Source: Branchiostoma floridae
Taxonomy: Eukaryota > Chordata > Leptocardii > Amphioxiformes > Branchiostomatidae
Reading direction: 5' to 3'
Length of the DNA: 64,000 bases
NCBI RefSeq assembly: GCF_000003815.2
Contig: NC_049993.1
Location: 310,001-374,000 of the forward strand
Shown here: one piece after another, positions 25,755 through 37,916 of the stretch
How the letters are laid out: every line of letters begins with the position of its first letter
How positions within the stretch are numbered: the first letter of the stretch is position 1
Position numbers and translations under genes: made by a program
The notes under the pieces: model-generated
Database searches by the model: none
Told to the model about the DNA's origin: nothing
What the model saw: only the letters and a program-made list of their open reading frames with translations

Positions 25755-28700
25755 ATGTCGTCAGGTGGTGTGCAAGGTGCGACAAAGGACGCGGGAGCAG
25801 GAGGGAAGGCCTTCAAGGCCAGTGATGGGGACTGGATCTGCTCCGATCCACAGTAAGTCCCAGCAGATACCACAGAAACACTTTCCCTGCCTACCTCATT
25901 TCGGTCGTCTCAGCACTCACTACCCATTGAACCCCCAAACTGCCTGAACACCTCAAACGACCTCAAACAACCTCAAACGATAAACATTGTACTCGACATG
26001 GGGCATTGACCTTGTATGTTATTTGTAGTTAGTCAGCTGGTTTCAAGATCGAAGCAATTTGAGGCTGAAAAATACTAAGTATACAATTATCCAAGTATTG
26101 TAAGTTGACAAATTAACAATGATAGAATTGTGCTATGCTGATAGTATGAGCCATTTATCGTTAATTACAACATCCACAGTTTTATCTCTTTACCTTACTG
26201 TCGTCTGTGACAAAAAAAGGTCTGGTGGTGACGTACCGAAATGCCCCAGTTCATCAGGAGGCCTAGGTGGTCGAGATGCTGGCAAAACGAAGCTTTCTAG
26301 TATCCACATAAATCCGTGTTCCTTGCACCGTAGTTGTACGTATTAGTTCTGTGAAAGTCATGAACATCTTATTCATCATCTGCAGGTGTGGGAACATGAA
26401 CTTCGCTCGCAGAACATCCTGCAACAGATGTGGCAAAGGTCTGTACATCCATCTCCCTTTATTACTGTATTCCCGGCAGGACTGAGTCTGAACATTGTAC
26501 TTAAATCCTGTACTTGTAATATTATTCAGGCATATGTTCGAACATGAAAACCTGGTGTTACCTGTACTTAAACAAACTAAATCATCGGTAGGTACCACTT
26601 TTGTGTCGGAAATTACAATTTAACTGTAATCCAACTTTGTATTTATTCATGTATGTACATTGCATGTATGTGTGAAAAGGCAACAACCTTACTTGCTGAT
26701 AACATGTTGCATCTCAGTTACTAGAAGGGCGGGGCTATTTGGGGGTATATGAATGTAGATGTAGATGAACATTTTATTTTTTTTATTTTTTATTTTTATT
26801 GCATTTTACAGTACAATATACAATTCACATTAACAAAAACATAAGGACATTGACAAAAACATAAACCACGGATCCAACGGGAAAGTAAAAGACAATGTAG
26901 GTACAAATTGGTAGTATAGGAAATATACAGACTGAAGTATGTAGCAAAATAATGTAAAACAGGATGAATAGATGGATGTAAACAATAATAAACAAATAAT
27001 TCGGACAAGAACGTTAGGAATTGTTACAAATAAAAGAATATAAGTGGAGCTATACAGTATGTATGGATGAAAGTTGAATACAAGATGTATTTGTACGTAT
27101 ACGTAAAATAATCAAACAATAGTAACCATACGTCAAAAAGAAACTTAAATAAATTAAACCAACATCAACAATGACGGTACACAAGAAGGCAAGATGATAG
27201 CAAGATGATGATGGTTTTTAGTTCAATTTGTGCATTATCGGACATTATTGTGCATTTTATTAAACATTCACCAGACTGAACCTACAAGCAAAGACATGTA
27301 GCCAAGGCCGTCTCCACTTGTTTTGTAGTCAGTCCATTGTGTGTAGTCACCTTTGTCAGTTTTGACTGGACACCAGTCTGTGCTACAATACCTACCTACC
27401 TACCTAGTCCCTTGACCTCCAGGTCGTTGGGGGGACAAGGTAGCCATGAAGATGGAGAGTTGCCTCCAGGTTGGTCTCTCCCTAGCCAGGGTTAACCTAT
27501 GCTACAATGTATGTTCCCATTTCTCGCAGACAAAGATTCCAAGGCTAAAGTCATCCGGACTGGAGGTGTGGAGATTGGGAAGGCTGCAGCAGAGAAGAGT
27601 AAAGGCTTGTTTAGTGCTGATGACTGGCAGTGTAAAACGTAAGCCAACAATCATCTTATATCTGCCACAGCAAATCTCATCTCCATGAGACAAAAGTGTT
27701 TTGCACCCCCCCCCCCCAACACCATAATTCAAAGAGGTGTTAGATTTTCTGCAATTAGCAGAAAATTTATGTGCCACAAAAGTTGATTTCTGGGTGAAAG
27801 TCGTGGGATCATGTAAGAAATACTAATGAACTGAAGTGTTTATAACACCAAAATACAATTTCTTATTACCTGTGACAAAAATGGTATTATTTGAATTTCA
27901 ATGAACATAAACATTTACACCAAATACAAGTTACTAAATACAAGTGTCAAAAATTAGGTGCACGGTTCCAATTTTCGGACACTGCTCACCTTTAACCTTT
28001 TTCTGTAGCACATAGATGTAGGTTACCAATTCCCTATTAGTTCCAGGGCTAGATAGCAGGGAGAGGGTTATATCTTGTATTTGGTTCATTTCACCAATGG
28101 ATTGATGTTTCCTGTGATGTGCACGTAGGTGTGGGAATGTGAACTGGGCCAGGAGGAATGAATGTAACATGTGCAAGGCACCAAAATATGGGAAGATGGA
28201 AGAGCGGACAGGTGAGTTTAAAGTCAAACACTCGTCTCTCGAATAAAGTTGAACACTGGTACACACATTTTTTCGGCCTCAAAATCACCCGGTACCTCCT
28301 TATTTTGGACAGTACGTTTCATTTTATTTTGTAACATCAGGGCATTGTTAACCAGCGGTTCCCATAAGGAATGAGTGTTGGGATTTTTGTACCCATATTT
28401 ATATTTTACTTCATACACAATATACTACAGGGCTCGAAATACTTTTTTCTGCATACCTGCACTGGTGCAGGTAACATTGAAAATTACCTGCATCAGACAA
28501 ATTTTACCTGCACCACTCTGAATTTAGGAAGTATGGATCATACTAATATTGTTCAGGAACCATTCCTATTTTTTCTTTTATTCTTTATAGGTGGTAACAG
28601 TCAATGCAGCTAATAACAATCCACATACTCCTACATTATCTGGCATTTATGTTTAAAACCCAGTACATGGACCAGTGCAGGTTAGGTGCAGGCAGACACC

Positions 28701-30232
28701 AGAAATACCTGCACAGCTCCAATTTTACCTGCACTAACCTGCATATGCAGGTGGTATATTGAGCCCTGTACTAGTAGGTTGAAATATCAATATTGTTTTT
28801 TTGTCACATTTCGTCTTCTTCTCCTTATCTTGCCAAAGCTGCAAATTGATTCATCTTCTTCATTTTTGGGCCAAATGAGATGCAAAGTTTTCACAAACAA
28901 TTACTAGTACATGTAGGTCCTGGCTCAGGTCTGGACCTTGACTATCATCATCCTCTGGACCAGGACTATAATAGTACTTGAATTTTCTGTACCCACCCCT
29001 AGTATATATTCATATCAAACTATATATGTTTTAGGATATGGAGGTGGTTATAATGAGCGTGAGGATGTGGAGTATGTGGAGAGAGAAGAGTCAGATGGAG
29101 AGTATGATGAGGTAAGTCCAACTTGTGTTGACTGTATCTTTGTTAGCCAGTATTAGTTCATAATTAATCATAATTCTTTCTTATTGAACTAGGTAAACTG
29201 TAATATCCAACACAAAAATTGGACTAATATTCGACTGAACAGCACCAGTCTTTGTCAAGGAATGAACAATCCACTGCTGTCGTGACGTCACGTTATATCC
29301 ACCGTCTCTGTTCAAGGATGGTTGTAAAGCTCTGAGGTAGATGGCTTCTTTGATCCCTCTAGCAATCTCTATGTCCAAGATTTTAAGTTTGTCCACTGAG
29401 ACCGAATGACCCGGTGATTCTATGTGAATATGTTGGGAAACTTCTGAGGTTGTTGAACTCGGGCGTCTGTGCTCAAGGAACCTGGTATTGAGTGATCTGT
29501 CAGACCTTGGGTGAGTCCAATTTTTGTGTTTGAAATTACAGTTTAACTAGTTCAATAATGACTTCTACCAACACAGATGAACTTTCAAGTTAAAATTCTT
29601 TTTGTTGTGATAGTATTACATAAAGGCAAGATTTAACAAAGTGAAAACCAGCTGTACACGTCATACTTTTTACAGTCATGGAAAGAGTATTCAGTCGCTG
29701 GAACCTGCCAATTTGCCGACATGGCCATACAGAATACACTGGTCATATCAGAAATATGTTACTGTATCCATGAGATCTCCCATGACTGAATAGCATTTCA
29801 AGCTTTTTAAATTGTCATCATCTGGTGTTGTCTCACTATAGGAACTATCTCAAACACTATTTACATTTTGATAACTGATACATAAAATGTATAAAAATAT
29901 GAGTTAGCATCCCTGTCATCTTCATCTATTATTAGATCGGATATTTATACCAGTATCACTTCAATACAAGTTTATTCCAGTGATACTGAAGAAGAGTGAA
30001 GGATGTCACTCAAAATGGCTGGAAGTAACCTCCAATTCTTGTCCAGTTTTTAGAGATTGAATTGTCTTTGGATATTGTTTACCAGGATGTCTTATCATCA
30101 CCACTGTCTTGTATGGTGTTTCTTCTTGGTTTATCTTTGCTTCTCTGTAATTGTAGTTTGGGAGAAAGAAGAAGAAATTCCGAGGTGCGACCAGCAAAGC
30201 TTCTACTCCTCCCAGGCAGGAGACTGGAGGGA

Positions 30233-30273
<41 letters not shown>

Positions 30274-33200
30274 AAGGATGATGAAGATGAGGAGGAGGAG
30301 GAGGGAGATGTCTCCAAATATGACTTGGACTCAGATGAGGTGGGGAATGCTGCATGAGGGCTAGTCAAAAAGTAATGCAAGTGATTTTATAGCAAGCTCA
30401 TTTTTTCATCAAATGAGTTTGGCACAAAGGTAAAGGCACATAATGTTATGTCAGAAATATTTTTGTAGATTTTACATACATACATTTAAGAGAGACTTCA
30501 GTGAGTTGATTTAAGATGACCATTCCCCTAGAAGTCTTTCAGAAGTTCAGTTCCTCTGGATCTGGCTTAAGTTTTAAAGACTGTATAAAGCTGACATCAC
30601 ACCTGTACTGTAAATGTCTCTATAGGTTAGAAGCAAAGGTTGATCCCTGAACTCACAGTGGTTCCTCTTTTATGAGGATGAACTGAAGTGTTACATTAGA
30701 GGCAGTTCTATTTGTAGCCGAATACGCCACATCTCACTTCCACCCCAGCAGTGAAAAAAGAAAAACTGATTGGATTTGGAAAGTGAAAACAAGCATGTGA
30801 CTCAAAGAGATATGCATTTGTATCCATGTGCAATTTCAGTTTCAGTAAACTCAGTAACTCATAATAGTAATCTGGACAAAAAATGGCATATTGCAGTCCC
30901 AAGGGGATGGGTGCCTGCCAAATTTCACCTCATTTGACATCAAAAGAGCTTGCTGTAAGGCCACTTGGGTTACTTTTTGACTCAACCTCGTGTATTTGGG
31001 GGTCACATTAACTGGGTGGATAGTGATCATTCTGCATTCTGCAACTCCAGGTGCAGAGATATAATACAAACTGTGCTGCTGCAGCACCAAAGTCAACCAA
31101 CAGGAGGCCCAAAGTCGACCTGCACCGTCATCATGCCACCCTGCACATATCCACCTACCAAAAACCATTGCAAACCTTCCAGCGGTTCTTGAGATATACC
31201 CCACATAACCTCCAGAGGGAAGACAGCATGGCAACAATACCTCCATATTTTTTTAATATTCCCTTTATTCAAACAACTTCTGTGACAAATAACTACACAT
31301 TTTACAGGCAATCACCCCACAAGTAGCATTTCCACCTATGATCACGTATCTGTAAGTTATCCATGTATCCAATACTTAGTGGTAAATTGTCACCCCAGGC
31401 CATCAGGTCTGTGAGTTGTTGAACCCGGCAATGCTGTAGTTGACCAGCAGTATTATCTGTGCTACTAGCTCAGCTGTGTTAGCCTGTGAGGGCTAAGGAA
31501 AAGATGGGTGATGCCCAGTAAATGTATGGTGTAAATGTATGTGCCATATGTGCACAGGAAAATCTTGTCATTTTCGATCAAATGATTCCTTGCTGTAGGA
31601 AGAGGATGATGCAGACCTGTCCAAGTATCAGTTGTCAAGTGATGAGGAAAACTCCCATCAAGGGAGCCACCATTCAAGTTCTGGCTCCAGCTCCCGGTCC
31701 AGCCGGTCCAGGTCCTCCAGTTCTGGCTCCAGGTCCGGGAGTTCCGCCTCAGCCCGATCACGGTCCAGGTAACATGGTAGAATGGTATGGTAACCGAAAA
31801 GGTCGTTATCACCTGTCCTTACTTCTCATTCTCTGTACTGCACAACTGTGTGAGTTACTGAAAGGGCTTGTAGGGAAAACGTCATGTATTTTTGTAGTGC
31901 AGAATTGTAATTCTGTAGATGGTTAAAACAATTTGGTATTGCTATTTATTATATATTGTAGGTAATTAACCTACTCCCTGCTAAGGTAGTCTTGGGGCAC
32001 CAGATTCATATTGTCACTGCGACTTGGGAAAGGTTCATTTTGTATGCATTATACACAAGTACATGAACATGTAGATTAGAGTTAACATACTGTTCATGTA
32101 TTATGTAAATTACATGTACTATCAGTAATTTTGTACAATCATGTTAGAGTTACGTTGTTACTTTTTGCAAGTTTGTGGGTTTGCATGTCTTTTTTGTGTA
32201 AATTTCAGGTCCAGGTCTAAACACGGTGAGAAGCGACGCCACTCGCAGTCTCGCTCTCGGTCAGGGAGCAGAAAACGTAATCGGCGCCGCAGTGGCTCAG
32301 GATCCCGCTCCAGCTCTGGGGAAAGGTTTGGGTCTAAATGTTAAGCAGAAGATAAACAAGTTGATTAGGAAGTACATGTACATTGTAATACAGTGGAAGC
32401 GGCTTATAAGGGAAGCCCATTTGCCAGCTGAATTTTCCCGACTAACCGGCGTTCCCGATTAAAAGATGTTGCTCGAAATGACCCGAGTGTGGATGGGGGA
32501 GGGGGGCATTGGTGAATGCATCGCACGCATTGACACAAAGAATACAAACACAATCATTTCTACCACAAATGATCATGTACTTAATACTTATCAAATATAA
32601 ATCGCAAGGAAATTCATTTTTATCAGTACATTTTACTTGTATCTACAAAATAATCAGTGTCCTTATCAGTTTTGACTCCTGGACTCGTTCGGAGAAATTC
32701 AACAACTCGGAGCTCTGGCATAATCGTTACTTAACCTTATCGACCAAATCCATAATATGATAAACTCCACAATACGTCTTAGCCACTTTCAGCGACAAAT
32801 TTATCCTTAATTGGTAATTGTAGCATAATTTGTTATGTGTGCGAAGTTCTGATGTTTTTAGAGTGGAAGAACCAATCGCGATGCATCAAAAGATGCGTTG
32901 ATCTCGTCTATAGTATCGGCTTGAAGAAAACAAAGAAATTGACTGCTAGCATGTGAAGCTACCAAAAAAACGTGAGGTACATATGCAAATGTGTTCTAAG
33001 TTTAATTGCCAAATGCAAATGCAAAAGTGTTTGATTAATAAAGAACCGATCAATTAGGGTACAGTGCACGCGCTGACTGCGTTACGTAAAATTTGTCGAC
33101 ATGTGATAAACAGACGAAAAACATCGCTACGTTGTAGGACAAAAATGCTCGTGGTCTTCAGACAAACTTTATGTACTACGCGGAAATAGTCGTCACTAAC

Positions 33201-36200
33201 TCCTAAATAGACTGTTAATCTTCATATCTACAAATTTTGAGGTTACGATGTCCACAGATTACACGGAAATTTTGCAACAGTTGACAGCGTAATTTTCAAA
33301 ACATTTCCCTCACGAAAACAAAGATGGCGGACGTAGCGTCATTTGTAGTACTAGTATCCCATGATTCCCCGCGGTGACCGCCAGGCCGCTCACTAGCGAC
33401 GTAGATTTCAATAGAAATCGCGACCTTTTCGGACTAAAAACAGAAAGTTTCCATACTTTTGGCGATCTGATGTCTTTATACAGAAAATTTTGGTTCATTC
33501 CTGCTGATTCTGGTGATTTGTTTGGCATATTTTGGGGTTAAGATGCGTAACGTTTTTTCCCGATTAGCCGATTTGGGCTTTGCAAATATGGGGTGCTGTA
33601 TACAATGGCTTAAATGGGAAATGGTTTTCGATTTCAGAATTCTTTGCAACTAGCCGATTTTTGCGCCAAAGCGTATTGCAAATAGCTGGTTTCCACTGTA
33701 AATTGCTGAGATATTAAGCATATCTGCAGAGACAATGTGGGAGATACTCTTGTGTAATAGACTTGTCTTCCTCAGAGTACCGTTGCGGTGTTATGATGTA
33801 ACTTTATCCATTGGCAAGTTAAAGCCATAACCCTGAATCATTCCTGCCTTATACTAATTGGACAATACAATACATTATTTGCTATCCAGCAGTTCAGACC
33901 TGTCTGTTGTTGACAGCATGACACTGAACAATGGAATGAGGTTTACATATACAATGGCAGAACTTACATGTAGTTGTCTGGAATGGCTCACTAACCTCAG
34001 AAGTCATCAATGACTGAAAGGCTCTCCCAAAAACCTACAGTTACTGTATCTACTACAGAGGTGGAGCATAGATGAGTAATGAATGAGTTGGTGAGAAGTC
34101 TGAACTATTGAGAGGAGAAGTCTGAACTATTGAGAGGAGAAGTCTGAACTATTGAGAGGAGAAGTCTGAACTATTGAGAGGAGAAGTCTGAACTATTGAG
34201 AGGAGAAGTCTGAACTATTAAGAGGAGAAGTCTGAACTATTGAGAGGAGAAGTCTGAACTATTGAGAGGAGAAGTCTGAACTATTGAGAGGAGAAGTCTG
34301 AACTATTAAGAGGAGAAGTCTGAACTATTGAGAGGAGAAGTCTGAACTATTGAGAGGAGAAGTCTGAACTATTGAGATGAGAAGTATGAACTATTGAGAG
34401 GAGAAGTCTGAACTATTGAGAGGAGAAGTCTGAACTATTGAGAGGAGAAGTCTGAACTATTGAGAGGAGAAGTCTGAACTATTGAGAGGAGAAGTCTGAA
34501 CCATTGAGAGGAGAAGTCTGAACTATTGAGAGGAGAAGTCTGAACTATTGAGAGAAGTCTGAACTATTGAGAGGAGAAGTCTGAACTATTGAGAGGAGAA
34601 GTCTGAACTATTGAGATGAGAAGTCTGAACTATTGAGATGAGAAGTCTGAACTATTGAGAGGAGAAGTCTAAACTATTGAGAGGAGAAGTCTGAACTATT
34701 GAGAGGAGAAGTCTGAACTATTGAGAGGAGAAGTCTGAACTATTGAGAGGAGAAGTCTGAACTATTGAGAGGAGAAGTCTGAACTATTGAGAGGAGAAGT
34801 CTGAACTATTGAGAGGAGAAGTCTGAACTATTGAGAGGAGAAGTCTGAACTATTGAGAGGAGAAGTCTGAATTGAGAAATATTTTGGTGCCATTGACTTG
34901 CCTGAGGATGTTATATTCCCTGCAAACAGTATTTTGATTGTGTAAACTGACAGGAAAGAAGCTAGGCAGACATCTAAGTCTTTATAATCTGATGGAGATT
35001 TTTTCAATTGTCAAATTTGTCAAAATCATTGTGCATTTGGCTTGCTTACTTCCTGTTGAAAGTGTGAACATTTGATAGGGTTCAAAATACCGAGTTGTTT
35101 AGTTATCATATCTTTTTAGTAGTTGCCCAGAGCAGTAGTAGTAGTATTAAAGCAAATATTGAGCTATTATACTTTTTAATTAAAGATCATTCAATTTTCC
35201 TCTGTAATTTTATTAAATTGATCCACATTTACTGCTTGCTAGCCGGCTGCTGTAACCTTTCTGCTGAATCAGTATTTTGATTGATTTTGCTTCTGGTTGA
35301 TGATTTGTAGAATAGGGCAACTTGTATTTCAAAATTACGGCACCTTTTTATGTACACAACTGGGGGACAATTTTTTTATGAACCAAGGGATTCTTCCTTC
35401 AGGCATTTTTGCTATGGGTGTGAATTTTTTTACCGTGAGCTTTCAAGAAGGTCTGATGTTGAAGGGAAACTTTGCTTTTGGCAACCTTGCTATGAAAAGT
35501 ACCCCTTGACCCCTTGGACAAAGTTTTCTTGTTTGTACAACCTTATTTTTCCGCTATACCGACAGTATATTTTGACTGTCAATCTGCTAGCAGTGCCAAT
35601 TGAAGTTCAGATACTGGTCTGTGTGTTTCCTTTCTGTAGACAAGTAACTTAAGTGTGCCAAAATCCTTCTTGATTGAAAGTAGATCCATGGTATTATGCC
35701 ATGATCTTGCTCCTCTTTGATGTGACCTGTGTGGTCCATGGTGTTAAGATGATGTGTCAGGTCCTGCTGTACTCCCTTGATACTCCATCACATTAGTCTG
35801 TGTAACACAGTCCAGGGCAGTAGCTGGCAGATGTTGGACAGGCTGCTAGAAGTGTGATTTAAGCAGGCTACATCACATAGCATGTCTACTGTTTGGTTTT
35901 ACAGTTTGCTGGTGCTGTTGTTAACACCTGATAAACAAATCTGCCAGTATTGGGGACACTGAGCTACTTATAGCTGTACCAAATCTGTGTTGGTATATAT
36001 GTATGTTTCCTCTGGGTACAGAATGTGGTGGTAGCTATGAAGGTGAGCCATTCCATATGATGTTGCTGACATCTAGTTTTGTGCTGTTTTCAGTTCTTTG
36101 TCATCTAGTAATCTCCTCTTGATAATGGTCTTAAGTCTGTCTCTGGAATAGAGGGTTTGTGAATGTGACATACATTTCATCCTCCTCAATAACAATGAAA

Positions 36201-37300
36201 GTCATATGTTTGTGTTCTTCACATAACAGCTTAAATTGTCGCCCACTAGTGGGGCATCATATCTGTATCATAGTGTATGGACCCAGTGTAGTCCACTATG
36301 GGACATGGGGACATATTACTGGCCTTGATTTCATGTATCCATCATGACTGGCTTACCCATCGTTGCCAGCAACACCATGATGTCTTTCTTTCTTCTGACA
36401 AGAATTGAGACAAGGGGGTATAACGTTACTGTACATGTACGTATAGACTCAGTCAATTTATCGTCATCACAAAGCAGCAAGGAGAAGTAACGGTTACTGT
36501 AGTAATTGTAAAGATTAAGAATACATTCTTGCCAGAACAATTACATCACAAGTCATTATAAGTCTGCTTTGCACTTCTAACATAGCCTGGAGTCCAGCCT
36601 TGTTTGCTTTGGTCTGCTCCTGAAGGTTGCTACCCTGTTGATAGGGTAACAACCATCTGGCCAGGAGCAGATCAAAGTGAAGATGGCTGGACTCCAGGCT
36701 ACTTCTAATGAGGCAAGTTCAGTGAATGTAAGCATAAATGTTATTTTACACTTAGGAATAAAGCAGATACATATAGACTTTCAAAATGTTTCTATAGCAG
36801 AAAAATAGACTTCTACATGACTATGTATATTCAACATCACTCGCAAGATTTTGTGCTGATGTATAATGTGTATCATATATACAATGTATGTGTAGTACAC
36901 TTTTGTTCACTTTGGGTATTTGACAGTTTTAATAGTTGAAAAGTCAATTTATTTAGACATTTCATTTTTTACCTTTCCTTTAAATGTGAGTGTGCAGCAT
37001 CCTGGTTTTGGCATGACAAGTGGCATTGTTGTATTTTCCATTATGCAAAAAAAAAAAAATATCAGGTTTTCATTATAAAAGATGAAAGTGTTGTACTATC
37101 CATTATTTGTGTTAGGAAGTACCGTTTTTATTTCAAGATCAACTGAACCTTCCCTCTATTCCTTTGTTAAACCTTTATTTCTGAGAAACACCGAAGTTAC
37201 CATTCATATTTCCTAAACTTTGATTAGGTGTACTTAATAAGGATAACAACATTTTTAAATTGTCCCTTTTCTTTCCAGACGTTCCTCATCTAGCTCCTAG
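25755..37300 (+). CDS. ZRANB2: ZRANB2 homologue, zinc-finger splicing protein, nine coding exons
   Basis: Exons: 25755-25852, 26386-26438, 27530-27638, 28129-28211, 29035-29111, 30157-30339, 31599-31768, 32209-32325, 37279-37300. All phases agree; 912 nt give 303 residues plus TAG (the human protein is about 330). Two RanBP2-type zinc fingers, which bind GGU-containing single-stranded RNA in the family: finger 1 about 26-50 (W27, C29, C34, C45, C48) and finger 2 about 82-104 (W83, C85, C88, C99, C102). The junction of exons 4 and 5 gives GYGGGYNERE, then YVEREESDGEYDE, the ZRANB2 hallmark. Exon 6 codes for a basic KKKKF patch, 13 consecutive Asp and a Glu run. Exons 7-9 code for an Arg/Ser-rich tail of the SR-protein type, as in nuclear splicing regulators. 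The start has the only in-frame ATG near a strong upstream acceptor (tgctctgttccag at 25730), so a separate 5' UTR exon is likely. Intron 8 is about 5 kb and carries a minisatellite. Confidence 0.96.
26600..27520. other. ZRANB2 intron 2; AT-rich repeat debris
   Basis: It holds a T-rich stretch (26771-26800) followed by sequence rich in ACATAA/AACAA that resembles the antisense 3' end of a retrotransposon. No coding features can be supported. A short PLE-end-like piece (TTTGTGTCGGAAATTACA) occurs at about 26600. Confidence 0.3.
28428..28768. mobile_element. CAGGGCT hAT-like MITE, copy 2, 5-bp duplication
   Basis: CAGGGCTCGAAATAC to TATTGAGCCCTG, 341 bp, flanked by TACTA on both sides. It aligns with 17734-18080 throughout (for example TGCACTGGTGCAGGTAACAT and GCACTAACCTGCATATGCAG). 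It lies in ZRANB2 intron 4. Confidence 0.82.
29180..29593 (-). mobile_element. Penelope-like GIY-YIG tail between inverted repeats
   Basis: Minus strand from about 29528 to 29215 is an open frame carrying PRSDRSLNTRFLEHRR, then a KILDIEIARGIKEAIYLRAL block and QPSLNRDGG. This is the C-terminal GIY-YIG-type domain pattern of Penelope-like elements (R..EH, KEA.YIR, P.LNRD.G). The frame is bracketed by inverted repeats of 40 bp or more (ATTGAACTAGGTAAACTG left; complement ending CAGTTTAACTAGTTCAAT right). The outer DNA has a probable AATTCTTT direct repeat at 29172 and 29594. The reverse transcriptase is absent. It lies in ZRANB2 intron 5. Confidence 0.72.
30353..30993. mobile_element. Mariner-like non-autonomous element
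   Basis: The left end contains GAGGGCTAGTCAAAAAGTAA and the right end TTACTTTTTGACTCAACCTC, the inverted ends of a mariner-type element. The sequence after the left end (GTGATTTTATAGCAAGCTCA...TTTGGCACAAAGG) also occurs at 41398. No intact transposase frame. In ZRANB2 intron 6. Confidence 0.65.
32391..33698. mobile_element. Pogo-like element, 1,308 bp, in ZRANB2 intron 8
   Basis: The ends are CAGTGGAAGCGGCTTATA and its partner ending AGCTGGTTTCCACTG, flanked by TA. Sub-terminal TTCCCGATT(A) blocks occur at both ends. No transposase frame is seen. The interior carries a promoter-like motif cluster (see 33319-33370). Confidence 0.75.
33319..33370. promoter_or_regulatory. Promoter-like YY1 and ZNF143-type motif cluster
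   Basis: CAAAGATGGCGGAC (33319-33332) matches the YY1 core-promoter motif. ACTAGTATCCCATGATTCCC (33350-33369) resembles the ZNF143/SBS pattern (ACTAYnnnnCCCR...). CpG-containing DNA follows (GCGGTGACCGCC). The cluster is inside the pogo-like element; activity is unknown. Confidence 0.4.
34093..34878. repeat. 22-bp minisatellite, about 35 copies
   Basis: Tandem array with unit GAGAAGTCTGAACTATTGAG plus AG. Most units are identical. Variants include ATTAAG, GAGATGAG, GAACCATT and one copy shortened by 4 bp near 34553. The array is purine-rich on the plus strand. It lies in ZRANB2 intron 8, about 1.8 kb after exon 8. There are no spacers, so it is not a CRISPR array. Confidence 0.98.
34900..36575. 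other. ZRANB2 intron 8, unique sequence
   Basis: No gene or clear repeat is supported. Short open frames (for example at about 35297-35509) show no domain, codon or splice signal. Confidence 0.4.
36581..36701. mobile_element. hAT-like hairpin MITE, 8-bp duplication
   Basis: Left AGCCTGGAGTCCAGCC and right GGCTGGACTCCAGGCT are perfect complements; the inner arms also pair (CTACCCTGTTGATAGGGTA). Both sides carry ACTTCTAA, an 8-bp target duplication as in hAT transposons. In ZRANB2 intron 8, about 580 bp before the last exon. Confidence 0.8.
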
Positions 37301-37737
37301 CTCCCATTCAAGCTGCCCAGTCCTCCTTGTTAACAGCTCCGAGTGGACAGCTACATGTAGAGGTTTCTGTGTTGTTGTTGTTTAAGGTGGGGAAGCCTGA
37401 CAGGTAGGACATTGGTATGTATTACATGTATGTAACTAGTGACATGGTCAGGACTGAGGGTACAGGGGTACTCTTGCACCAACATTTGGCCTTGAACTGA
37501 AGGCTTCGTGTCCCAAGAACAGGTTTAGTCTTATCTTTCAGAGGAAAGAAAAGTAGAAAGCAAAAAACACAGTATCAAAGATTTATTATACTTCTGTTAT
37601 TACGTTATCAATTGTATAGTTTTATGTATCATTGAAACACATATCTAGTGCCCTTTACAATACAATGATAGCATATTTGTTATCCAAATTCAATCTACCT
37701 TACCTGACCAAGAGTGTAGAGTGTGTCACAAAATAAA
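37301..37737 (+). terminator. ZRANB2 3' UTR and poly(A) signal
   Basis: The first AATAAA after the ZRANB2 stop is at 37732-37737 (cacaaaataaagaacc), giving a 3' UTR of about 450 nt. No competing signal occurs earlier. Confidence 0.6.
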
Positions 37738-37916
37738 GAACCTGGCGTGGAATTTCCCTGCCAATTAAATGTCCAATTTAGTTGGCTGGCAAGCTTACAC
37801 AAACCACTTACAAAATTAATCATTGTGCTCATTACACAAAATTGTGATCATAACAAATATAGGACCATTCTAAAGGAAATATGAAAGCTTTTTAACCATG
37901 TAATATGCAATGCTTA

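Noticed and set aside
29283-29290. CRE palindrome TGACGTCA inside ZRANB2 intron 5
   Set aside because: It lies within the Penelope-like coding tail and is explained by that sequence, so it is not called as a regulatory site.
30006-30380. Minus-strand poly-Ser frame
   Set aside because: Antisense of the (GAT)n Asp run in ZRANB2 exon 6.
34093-34878. Regular repeat array that could be mistaken for a CRISPR
   Set aside because: The 22-bp units are directly adjacent without spacers; it is a minisatellite in a eukaryotic intron.
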